In this document: piece after piece, positions 8,353-14,334 of the stretch
How positions within the stretch are numbered: the first letter of the stretch is position 1
How the letters are laid out: each line of letters starts with the position of its first letter
DNA from: Mailhella sp.
GTDB taxonomy: Bacteria; Desulfobacterota; Desulfovibrionia; Desulfovibrionales; Desulfovibrionaceae
Direction: 5' to 3'
NCBI GenBank assembly: GCA_017411945.1
Contig: JAFQPD010000099.1
Coordinates: 1-14,334 of the forward strand
Length of the DNA: 14,334 bases
Program-made: the position numbers and the translations under genes
The notes under the pieces: generated by a model
What the model was told of the DNA's origin: nothing
What the model saw: the letters and a program-made list of their open reading frames with translations, nothing else
The model's database searches: none

Positions 8353-10050
8353 TTAGAACTTGGTATCGTCGCCGCGCTTCTTGAGGGCCTGGAAGCCGCC
8401 GGCGGAGTTCACGGTCTTGATGCCCATGTTGCGGAGCTTGATCTGGGCTTCGTAGGCGCGGGTGCCGGTGTTGCACACGAGGGCCACGGGGCGGTCGGTG
8501 GGCACTTCGCCCTTGCGGGCATTGAATTCCTCCAGCGGCAGGGAGAGGTATTCGCCGGGGTGGCGTTCCTCGATGGGCTTGCTGGACTTGGCGGGGCGGA
8601 TGTCCACGAAGTAGTAGTTGTTGTTGGCGCGGTCTTCCCACAGCTTCACGAATTCATCGGGAGAGATGGAGTCGTGGAGGCCGCTGATGACGTTGTCGGT
8701 CACGTTGGCGGCGGCGTTGATCACGTCCATGGCGCCGGCGAAGGGCGGGGAGTAGCACACTTCGAGGTTGGAGATGTCGTTGAGGGTGGGCTTGCCTATC
8801 TGCATCTGGGCGGCCACGGCGTCGGTACGAGCCTTGATGGAGGAGCCGTCGGCGCTCATGCCCTGGATGCCGAGCACGCGGCGGGTCTGCTTATCTACCA
8901 CGAGGCAGATGCTGGCCACGCCGTGGTTGGGGTAGAAGTGGGCCTTGTCCACGCCTTCCATGGTGACTTCCACGGCGTCGAAGCCGGCTTCCTTGGCCTG
9001 CTGGACGGTGAGGCCGGCGCCGGAAGCGTACATCTTGTTCATCTTCACGCACCAGGAGCCCACGGCACCTTCGAACACGGACTGCTGGCCGCCGAGGTTG
9101 CAGCCGATGACGCGGCCCTGACGGTTGGCCATGGAGCCGAGGGGCAGATAGATGAAGTCGCCGGAGATGAGGTTGCGCACCACGACGGCGTCGCCGCCGG
9201 CATAGATGTCGGGGTCGGAGGTCTGCATGTGGCTGTTGACCATGATGCCGCCCTTGGGGTGGCAGAGCAGACCGGCATCAGCGGCCAGCTTGTCGTTGGG
9301 CTTCACGCCGACGGAGATGATGACCTGATCGGCGTCGATGGCCTGCTTGTCGGTGACCACCTGGCAGACGGCGCCGTCCTGGCCCTTGAGCTCCACGACC
9401 TTTTCGCCGCTGACCACGGTGATGCCGAAGTCTTCGAGGTCTTTGCGGGCCATCTGGGCGAAGGGGCGGCAGAAGCGGGACAGGTTGCCGATGACGGTGA
9501 CCTTGATGCCGCGCTTGGCGAGGGCCACGCCCATTTCGAGGCCGATGAAGCCGGTGCCGAGGATGACGGCGTTCTTGATCTGGCGGGCGGCGCACTGCTC
9601 TTCGATGGCCATGGCGGGCTCGAGGCCGTTGATGGCGGTGACGTTCTTCAGGTCAGTGCCGGGGATGGCGGGGATGATGGGGCGGGCGCCGGTGGCGATG
9701 ACGAGCTTGTCATAGGACATGGTGCTCTGTTCGCCGGTCTTCACGTTCTCTACAAGCACGGTCTTGGCCTTGCGGTCGATGGAGAGTGCGCGGGTGTGGC
9801 AGATGGCCTTCACGCCCTTGAGGTCGTCGAAGAAGGCTTCGTCGCGGATGACGTTGGCGCCGGTGGTGCGCAGGCCGCGCACGCTGGAGACTTCGCCGCC
9901 CACGAAATAGGGGATGCCGCAGCCGCCGTAGGAAATATAGGTGCCCTGATCGATGAGGGTGATGTTCGCGTCGGGCATGATGCGCCTTGCGCGGGTAGCG
10001 GCCTTGGTGCCGAGGGCGACGCCGCCGATGATGAGTATATTGAGGGGCAT
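8353..10050 (-). CDS. CoA-disulfide/persulfide reductase-like flavoprotein with rhodanese domain (paralog 1, altered NAD site)
   Basis: This 565-residue protein fits the CoADR-RHD/NADH-persulfide reductase (Npsr-type) group: FAD-dependent enzymes that use NAD(P)H to reduce CoA disulfide, CoA persulfide or polysulfide. Order of parts: FAD-binding NILIIGGVALGTKAA (4-18); the single redox Cys44 in SYGGCGIPYF (family SxxxCxxP); NAD-binding GTGFIGLEM (165-173); second FAD motif near SDPDIYAGGD; dimerisation domain; rhodanese domain from about 460 with catalytic loop CNTGTR (Cys526). After the second nucleotide fold the usual VIE reads VIGN, and about 5 residues are missing against the neighbouring paralog. 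The conserved ribose-binding Glu is therefore lost, so NADH use may be altered. The start at 10050 is set by GGAG 8 bases upstream; 29 further in-frame codons upstream look noncoding. The exact substrate is not determinable. Confidence 0.85.
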   Translation of the reverse strand: MPLNILIIGGVALGTKAATRARRIMPDANITLIDQGTYISYGGCGIPYFVGGEVSSVRGLRTTGANVIRDEAFFDDLKGVKAICHTRALSIDRKAKTVLVENVKTGEQSTMSYDKLVIATGARPIIPAIPGTDLKNVTAINGLEPAMAIEEQCAARQIKNAVILGTGFIGLEMGVALAKRGIKVTVIGNLSRFCRPFAQMARKDLEDFGITVVSGEKVVELKGQDGAVCQVVTDKQAIDADQVIISVGVKPNDKLAADAGLLCHPKGGIMVNSHMQTSDPDIYAGGDAVVVRNLISGDFIYLPLGSMANRQGRVIGCNLGGQQSVFEGAVGSWCVKMNKMYASGAGLTVQQAKEAGFDAVEVTMEGVDKAHFYPNHGVASICLVVDKQTRRVLGIQGMSADGSSIKARTDAVAAQMQIGKPTLNDISNLEVCYSPPFAGAMDVINAAANVTDNVISGLHDSISPDEFVKLWEDRANNNYYFVDIRPAKSSKPIEERHPGEYLSLPLEEFNARKGEVPTDRPVALVCNTGTRAYEAQIKLRNMGIKTVNSAGGFQALKKRGDDTKF

Positions 10051-10165
10051 GGGGATTCTCCGAAGAAAATGTAAATGAAGGAAGGCAGCCCAGCTGCAGG
10101 CGAGAGAGCCGTTCCTTAAGGAAAGCAGAACCCGCACTCATAAAGCGCGGGGTCTGGAGAAGAGG

Positions 10166-10192
10166 AAAAAGGGGGAGGAGCACTCCCCCTTT
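10166..10192 (-). terminator. rho-independent terminator between the two reductase paralogs
   Basis: Arms AAAGGGGGAG (10168-10177) and CTCCCCCTTT (10183-10192) pair perfectly around a 5-base loop. On the - strand the stem runs into TTTTT. It lies 12 bases after the stop codon of the upstream paralog. It suggests that paralog 1 is expressed by readthrough or from its own promoter in the remaining 115 bases, where no clear promoter was seen. Confidence 0.88.
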
Positions 10193-10204
10193 AGATGCAG
10201 AGGC

Positions 10205-11923
10205 TTAGAACTTTTCGTCGTCGCCGCGCTTGCGGAGGGCTATGAAGCCGCCTTCGACGTTCACAGAGTCGATGCCGAGTTCACGCATCTTGAGCTGGGC
10301 TTCGAAGGCGCGGGTGCCGGTGTTGCACACCACGGCCACAGGGCGGTCCGTGGGGATCTCGCCCTTGCGGGCGTTGAAGTCTTCCAGAGCCAGAGCGAGG
10401 TATTCGCCGGGATGGCGTTCTTCGATGGGCTTGCCGGCCTTTTCAGGACGGAAGTCGATGAAGTAGTAGTTGTTCTCGGCGCGTTCGTCCCACAGCTTCA
10501 CGAATTCATCGGGAGAGATGCCCTTGTGGATGCCGCTGACCACGTTGTCGGCCACGTTGGCGGCGGCGTTGATGATATCCATGGCGCCGGCGAAGGGAGG
10601 AGCGTAGCAGACTTCGAGGTTGGAGACTTCATTGAGCGTGGGCTTGCTGCTCTGGAGCAGGGCGGCCACGGCGTCGGTACGGGCCTTGATGGCGGAACCG
10701 TCGGTGCTCATGCCCTGGACGCCGAGCACGCGGCGGCTCTTCTGATCCACCACGAGGTTGATGCTGGCGTTGGTGTGGCCGGGGTAGAAGTGGGCCTTGT
10801 CGGCGCCTTCCACGCTGACTTCGATGGCGTCGAAGCCGGCGGCCTTGGCCTGGCGCAGGGTGAGGCCGGCGCCGGAGGCGTACATTTCGTTCAGCTTCAC
10901 GCACCAGGAGCCGACCACGCCTTCGAAGGTGGCCTGGCCGCCGCCGAGGTTGGTGCCGATGACGCGGCCCTGGCGGTTGGCCATGGAGCCGAGGGGCAGG
11001 AAGGAGAAGTCGCCGGAGATGAGGTTGCGCACCACGACCACGTCGCCGCCGGCATAGATGTCGGGGTCAGAGGTCTGCATGTGGCTGTTGACCATGATGC
11101 CGCCGCGGGGATGGCAGAGGATGCCGGCTTCGGCAGCGATCTTATCGTTGGGGGTCACGCCGATGGAGAAGATGACCTGGTCGGCGTCGATGACGCGCTT
11201 GTTGGTCACCACCTGGCACACGGCGCCGTTCTCGTCGCCCTTGAGTTCCTTCACGGCTTCGCCGCAGAGCACATGCACGCCGAGGTCTTCGAGGTCCTTC
11301 TTGGCCATCTGGGCGAAGTTGGAGCAGAGCTGGGCGGGAAGGACATGGTCCATCATTTCGATGACAGTGACTTCGATGCCCCACATGTCGGCAAGGGCCA
11401 CGGCCATTTCGAGGCCGATGAAGCCGGCGCCGATGATGACGGCATGGCCGATCTGGCGGGCGGCGCACTGTTCCTGGATGGCCTTGGCGGCTTCGAGGCA
11501 GGTGACGGAGGTGACGTTCTTGAGGTCAGTGCCGGGGATGGGAGGGATGCGGGGGCTGGAGCCGGTGGCGATGACCAGCTTGTCGTAGGGCATCTGGCTC
11601 TGTTCGCCGGTCTTGGTGTTCTCCACGAGCACGCTCTTGGCCTTGCGGTCGATGGAGAGGGCGCGGGTGTGGCAGATGGCCTTCACGCCCTTGAGTTCGC
11701 TGAAGAAGGCTTCGTCGCGCACGACGCCGGCAACAGTGGTGCGCAGGCCGTTCATGTCAGCCACGTCGCCGCCTACGAAGTAGGGGATGCCGCAGCCGCC
11801 GTAGGAGATGTAAGTGCCCTGGTCGATGAGGGTGATGTTGGCATCGGGCAGGAGACGCTTGGCGCGAGCGGCGGCCTTGGGGCCGAGGGCCACGCCGCCG
11901 ATGACGAGGATATTGAGAGACAT
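10205..11923 (-). CDS. CoA-disulfide/persulfide reductase-like flavoprotein with rhodanese domain (paralog 2)
   Basis: This 572-residue flavoprotein is of the same CoADR-RHD/Npsr-type family as its downstream neighbour and probably reduces persulfide, polysulfide or CoA disulfide with NADH in the cytoplasm. It has FAD-binding NILVIGGVALGPKAA (4-18), redox Cys44 in SYGGCGIPYF, NAD-binding IIGAGFIGLEM (163-173) with the conserved Glu189 in VTVIEMMDHVLP, and the FAD contact SDPDIYAGGD (285-294). A rhodanese domain (about 465-572) carries Cys533 in CNTGTR. Both redox cysteines are intact. The typical rhodanese GHIPGA segment is replaced by ERHPGEYLALAL. Length agrees with characterised rhodanese-fused members of about 565 residues. 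The start at 11923 is chosen for TGGAGG 8 bases upstream; 22 extra in-frame codons upstream lack a ribosome binding site. It is divergent from islA and is followed by a terminator. Confidence 0.88.
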   Translation of the reverse strand: MSLNILVIGGVALGPKAAARAKRLLPDANITLIDQGTYISYGGCGIPYFVGGDVADMNGLRTTVAGVVRDEAFFSELKGVKAICHTRALSIDRKAKSVLVENTKTGEQSQMPYDKLVIATGSSPRIPPIPGTDLKNVTSVTCLEAAKAIQEQCAARQIGHAVIIGAGFIGLEMAVALADMWGIEVTVIEMMDHVLPAQLCSNFAQMAKKDLEDLGVHVLCGEAVKELKGDENGAVCQVVTNKRVIDADQVIFSIGVTPNDKIAAEAGILCHPRGGIMVNSHMQTSDPDIYAGGDVVVVRNLISGDFSFLPLGSMANRQGRVIGTNLGGGQATFEGVVGSWCVKLNEMYASGAGLTLRQAKAAGFDAIEVSVEGADKAHFYPGHTNASINLVVDQKSRRVLGVQGMSTDGSAIKARTDAVAALLQSSKPTLNEVSNLEVCYAPPFAGAMDIINAAANVADNVVSGIHKGISPDEFVKLWDERAENNYYFIDFRPEKAGKPIEERHPGEYLALALEDFNARKGEIPTDRPVAVVCNTGTRAFEAQLKMRELGIDSVNVEGGFIALRKRGDDEKF

Positions 11924-11976
11924 AGGTAAAACCTCCAGAGAGCTGGGTGTATTCAGCAGGAAAACTGTCGCCCCAG

Positions 11977-12006
11977 AGTTTATCAGCAAACATCATAAAA
12001 TAGCAA
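11977..12006 (-). promoter_or_regulatory. candidate sigma70-type promoter for the reductase genes
   Basis: On the - strand, TTGCTA (complement of 12001-12006, 4/6 match) and TAAACT (complement of 11977-11982, 4/6 match) are 18 bases apart. They lie 55-85 bases upstream of the paralog 2 start codon. This is the best pair seen by eye in the region. Confidence 0.5.
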
Positions 12007-12330
12007 GGCGATTAGGAGAAGAACGAGGCTCTTCACAAACTCCGTTTTGGGCAAATGGTTGAATCTGTGAAAAAAAGCGCAGTGAAAGCAGCAGGTTGAA
12101 AGTGGATATTTCCAAAGTGTTTTTGAGATAAAAAATATGGACGCAAGCTGGGCTGAAAAAAACTTTTAAAATTTCCCATGAAGAAGCTTGGCAGTTTTGT
12201 CCATTGCTGGAAATGGCGATGATTGTTTTCAACCAATTGATTTTTTTATAAATATAAAAGTGGTTTTTTATACAAGCCGATGGAGGAGGCTGGGATTTAT
12301 GCATTAAAGTAAAGTTTTCGGAAGGATTCT

Positions 12331-12356
12331 CTGCAAGTTTTCGGTCAAACTTGCAG
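12331..12356. repeat. 26-bp inverted repeat with overlapping 10-bp direct repeat
   Basis: Arms CTGCAAGTTT (12331-12340) and AAACTTGCAG (12347-12356) pair perfectly around TCGGTC. AAGTTTTCGG inside it (12335-12344) also occurs at 12312-12321, 23 bases upstream. No T-tract follows on either strand, so it is more likely a protein-binding site or DNA/RNA structure than a terminator. Confidence 0.6.
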
Positions 12357-12399
12357 GAACAATCTTGCCTCAGAGGCATCAGTGATATAACTTATAGGC

Positions 12400-12421
12400 G
12401 ACTGCTGGCATGCCAGCAGTC
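12400..12421. promoter_or_regulatory. 22-bp perfect palindrome, candidate activator/operator site
   Basis: Two 11-base halves with no spacer, GACTGCTGGCA followed by its exact complement, centred about 195 bases upstream of the -24 element of the islA promoter. This is within the usual range for upstream activator sites of sigma54-dependent promoters. No T-tract follows, which argues against a terminator. The bound protein is unknown. Confidence 0.55.
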
Positions 12422-12424
12422 TGG

Positions 12425-12442
12425 CTGTGCAGATGTGCACAG
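12425..12442. promoter_or_regulatory. inverted repeat CTGTGCA/TGCACAG, candidate regulator site
   Basis: Seven-base arms CTGTGCA (12425-12431) and TGCACAG (12436-12442) flank GATG. It contains the 8-bp palindrome TGTGCACA (12434-12441), which recurs at 12566-12573, with AGTGCACA at 12461-12468. CTGTGCAGA also recurs 44 bases downstream at 12469-12477. The recurring half-site suggests one regulator bound at several positions. Confidence 0.5.
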
Positions 12443-12452
12443 TATGGCAACA

Positions 12453-12485
12453 TATGCAATAGTGCACACTGTGCAGAAATGCATA
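12453..12485. promoter_or_regulatory. 33-bp nested dyad, candidate upstream activator site
   Basis: Inner arms TGCACA (12463-12468) and TGTGCA (12470-12475) and outer arms TATGCA (12453-12458) and TGCATA (12480-12485) share one centre at base 12469, with 4 unpaired bases between inner and outer arms on each side. It lies about 135 bases upstream of the sigma54 -24 element. The exact common centre makes a chance origin unlikely. Confidence 0.55.
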
Positions 12486-12603
12486 GCTTGCTGATGGGTG
12501 ATAACATGCTGTTTTCATTCATGAAGACATACGCTCGCAACTGAGATGGGGGCAGAGCTGTGTTTTGTGCACATCGTTATGAAATAGCTAGCTTTTTTGG
12601 TTT

Positions 12604-12619
12604 TGGCATGCTTCTTGCT
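12604..12619 (+). promoter_or_regulatory. sigma54 (RpoN) -24/-12 promoter of islA
   Basis: TGGCATG-N4-TTGCT fits the consensus TGGCACG-N4-TTGCW with one mismatch. GG (12605-12606) and GC (12617-12618) are separated by 10 bases as required. Transcription would begin near 12630, giving an untranslated leader of about 110 bases. Such promoters need an ATP-driven enhancer-binding activator, in keeping with the dyads upstream. Confidence 0.85.
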
Positions 12620-12664
12620 TATTAAGGAGCAAGGTTTCAGTGTAAGCCGCGAGTCCGGTATCTT

Positions 12665-12689
12665 GGGCTCTTGCCAGGCAAGAAAGCCC
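12665..12689 (+). promoter_or_regulatory. hairpin in the islA mRNA leader
   Basis: Inner arms CTTGCC/GGCAAG around a single A, extended by outer arms GGGCT/AGCCC with a 2-base bulge, give an 11-bp stem in the leader about 50 bases before the islA start. No T-run follows, so it is more likely a stability or protein-binding element than an attenuator. Confidence 0.45.
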
Positions 12690-12741
12690 CACCCCTCTCA
12701 CGGAACGCCGCATATCAACCTTTTTGAAAGGAGAAACTCCG

Positions 12742-14334
12742 ATGAGCGCAATTGAAATGCTCAACCCCGAAGCCTGTGAATGCCATTGCCCGCAGGAACA
12801 GCGTATCTTCGACCGTCAGCAGGGCAAGAAGGACATGTACTATGACTCTCACCGCCGCGTGATGGAACTGATCACCAAGTTCGATGGTCAGACTCCTTAC
12901 ATCGACGTTGAGCGCGCCCTGTACTTCACCCAGTCCATGAAGGAAACTGAAGGCCAGCCCCTCGTTCTGCGCTGGGCCAAGGCCCTCATGAACATCGCCA
13001 AGAACATCTCCGTCATCGTGCAGGACGGTCAGCTCCTCCTCGGCCGCGCCTCCTCCAAGGACGGCCGCTACGGCATCCTCTATCCCGAACTCGACGGCGA
13101 CTTCCTCGACATCGCTGTGCGCGACCTGCCCACCCGTGAGCAGTCCCCCGCCAAGATCACTGCCGAAGACGCCAAGATCGTTATGGAAGAAATCGCCCCC
13201 TACTGGAAGGGCAAGACCTACCATGAAGATCTGAACAACTCCCTCCCTGAATGGGTGCACAAGCTCACCTACGTTGACGACGGCGGCCTCATCTCCCGCT
13301 TCGTGGTGAACGAAACCTCCTCCTTCCGCTCCTCCATCCAGTGGGTGCCGGACTTCGAGAAGGTCATCAAGCGCGGCTTCCTCGACATCAAGCGCGAAGC
13401 TCTTGAAAAGATCGCCGCCCTCGATATCGACAGCCCCCTCGACAACGTCGAAAAGCGTCCCTTCCTCGACGCTATCGTGATCGTCTGCGACGCCATCGTC
13501 CTCTGGGCCCATCGCTATGCCGATGCCGCCAAGGAAGCCGCTGCCGCCTGCACCGATCCCGTCCGCAAGGCCGAGCTCGAAAAGATGGCTGAAATCGCCT
13601 ACAAGGTGCCCGCTTACCCCGCCGACACCTTCCAGGAAGCTGTTCAGTCCCAGTGGTTCACCCAGATGTTCTCCCGTATCGAGCAGAAGACCGGTACCAC
13701 CGTGTCCAACGGCCGTATGGACCAGTACTTCTACCCCTACTACAAGAAGGACATGGAAGCTGGCGTGATCACCGAAGAATCCGCCATGGAACTTCTGGAA
13801 TGCATGTTCGTCGGCATGGCCGAATTCATCGACATGTTCATCTCTCCCCAGGGCGGCGCCTTCAACGAAGGCTACTCTCACTGGGAAGCTGTGACCGTCG
13901 GCGGCCAGACCCGCGACGGCGTTGACGCCACCAACGAACTCTCTCACCTCTTCCTCCGCTCCAAGCGTGAGTTCCCCCTCCACTACCCCGACCTCGCCGC
14001 CCGCGTGCACGCTCTGTCTCCCGACGAGTTCCTGTACGACGTGGCCGAAACCATCAAGTACGGCTCCGGCTTCCCCAAGCTCTGCAACGACGAAGAAGTT
14101 GTGCCTCTGTACGCTTCTAAGGGCGGCACCTTCGAAGAAGCTCTGGACTACGCCGTGTCCGGCTGCACCGAAACCCGTATGCCCAACCGCGACACCTACA
14201 CCTCCGGTGGCTGCTACGTGAACTTCTGTGCCGCTCTCGAAATGGCTCTCCGTCAGGGCAAGATGAAGAAGTACGGCGACGAACAGCTCGGTATCCCCAC
14301 CGCTGATCCTCGCACCTGCCAGACCTGGGAAGAA
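12742..14334 (+). CDS. islA: isethionate sulfite-lyase, glycyl radical enzyme (3' end cut by window edge)
   Basis: IslA (also called IseG) cleaves the C-S bond of isethionate to acetaldehyde and sulfite, feeding sulfite respiration in taurine- and isethionate-using anaerobes. The first 531 residues of an expected 830 or so are present. The thiyl-radical cysteine lies in SGCTETR (Cys475, with Glu477 as the partner acid). RSSIQW supplies Arg196 and Gln200, and Trp381 lies in YSHWEAV. As I recall the Bilophila wadsworthia enzyme, the equivalents are C468, E470, R189, Q193 and W374; all five are shifted by exactly 7, which supports sulfonate lyase over choline lyase or glycerol dehydratase. The C-terminal glycyl loop and the activase gene lie beyond the window. 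The N-terminus has CECHC (12-16). AAGGAG lies 8 bases upstream. Strong codon bias suggests high expression. The DHPS sulfolyase HpsG is the main alternative. Confidence 0.87.
   Translation, partial: MSAIEMLNPEACECHCPQEQRIFDRQQGKKDMYYDSHRRVMELITKFDGQTPYIDVERALYFTQSMKETEGQPLVLRWAKALMNIAKNISVIVQDGQLLLGRASSKDGRYGILYPELDGDFLDIAVRDLPTREQSPAKITAEDAKIVMEEIAPYWKGKTYHEDLNNSLPEWVHKLTYVDDGGLISRFVVNETSSFRSSIQWVPDFEKVIKRGFLDIKREALEKIAALDIDSPLDNVEKRPFLDAIVIVCDAIVLWAHRYADAAKEAAAACTDPVRKAELEKMAEIAYKVPAYPADTFQEAVQSQWFTQMFSRIEQKTGTTVSNGRMDQYFYPYYKKDMEAGVITEESAMELLECMFVGMAEFIDMFISPQGGAFNEGYSHWEAVTVGGQTRDGVDATNELSHLFLRSKREFPLHYPDLAARVHALSPDEFLYDVAETIKYGSGFPKLCNDEEVVPLYASKGGTFEEALDYAVSGCTETRMPNRDTYTSGGCYVNFCAALEMALRQGKMKKYGDEQLGIPTADPRTCQTWEE

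Larger units (their letters stand above)
11924..12741. other. 818-bp divergent control region between reductase genes and islA
   Basis: No convincing gene is seen. From the left it holds the reductase promoter (11977-12006) and an AT-rich stretch (about 12000-12330) with A/T runs. Next come a 26-bp inverted repeat (12331-12356) and a cluster of dyads at 12400-12485. An isolated TGTGCACA palindrome lies at 12566-12573. The sigma54 promoter follows at 12604-12619, then a leader with a hairpin, and AAGGAG 8 bases before the islA start. A 128-codon frame on the - strand (12379-11993) has no ribosome binding site and low-complexity composition and was not accepted. Confidence 0.8.

Noticed and set aside
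8317..10074. 585-codon + strand frame opposite reductase paralog 1
   Set aside because: Antisense shadow; it resembles the frame opposite paralog 2 only because the sense genes are paralogs. No ribosome binding site or domain.
10112..10123. 12-bp palindrome TTCCTTAAGGAA upstream of reductase paralog 1
   Set aside because: Short, single copy, and not positioned relative to any promoter I could recognise; likely chance.
10412..11929. 505-codon + strand frame opposite reductase paralog 2
   Set aside because: Same reason: Gly/Ala/Asp/His-rich mirror of the flavoprotein gene.
12056..12170. Very short + strand frames (14 codons from 12056, 10 codons from 12138)
   Set aside because: No Shine-Dalgarno sequence in front of either and nothing to support them as leader peptides.
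11993..12379. 128-codon - strand frame in the AT-rich intergenic region
   Set aside because: No ribosome binding site, no recognisable domain, Phe/Ser/Lys/Asn-rich product expected from AT-rich noncoding DNA, and it overlaps promoter and repeat elements.
12400..12485. CRISPR-like or tandem repeat array
   Set aside because: The repeats are inverted dyads of different sequence and length without regular spacers; they fit regulatory sites better.
12630..12741. Riboswitch or transcription attenuator in the islA leader
   Set aside because: Only one simple hairpin is visible, with no T-run and no recognisable conserved riboswitch core.
12715..14010. 431-codon - strand frame opposite islA
   Set aside because: The + strand encodes a glycyl radical enzyme with active-site motifs and a good ribosome binding site; the reverse frame has neither.

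Overview
The window is high-GC bacterial DNA with a Gram-negative lipopolysaccharide gene set (waaA, kdsC, lptC, lptA, lptB) and, at the right edge, a glycyl radical enzyme that matches isethionate sulfite-lyase (IslA/IseG). That enzyme, together with two sulfur-type disulfide/persulfide reductases, points to an anaerobic sulfite-reducing member of the Desulfovibrionaceae (Bilophila, Desulfovibrio or Mailhella-like). This assignment is inferred from gene content; no marker gene settles the genus.

Left part (1-4150): rpsA (ribosomal protein S1) runs leftward and is cut by the window edge. Across a 224-bp divergent spacer lies an RluA-family pseudouridine synthase on the + strand, ending at a terminator that abuts the 3' end of a convergent AI-2E/PerM-type membrane protein gene.

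Middle (4156-8260), all on the - strand: waaA, then kdsC-lptC-lptA-lptB with overlapping or 1-bp junctions, closed by a strong terminator. This unit supplies late Kdo handling and the lipopolysaccharide export machinery. A good sigma70-type promoter sits between waaA and kdsC. The common follower of lptB, rpoN, is absent here.

Right part (8258-14334): two tandem paralogous flavoproteins of the CoA-disulfide/NADH-persulfide reductase family, each with a C-terminal rhodanese domain, run leftward. They are separated by a terminator, and two large hairpins follow the second. An 818-bp intergenic region separates them from islA, which runs rightward. It contains a near-consensus sigma54 promoter, a cluster of inverted repeats upstream of it (including a 22-bp perfect palindrome and a 33-bp nested dyad), and an AT-rich stretch without convincing genes.

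Working model: isethionate is cleaved by IslA to acetaldehyde and sulfite, with the gene switched on by a sigma54-dependent activator bound at the dyads. The divergent reductase pair may handle persulfide or polysulfide made during sulfite respiration; that link rests on gene position only. The most interesting parts are the islA control region and the diverged NAD-binding site of one reductase paralog.
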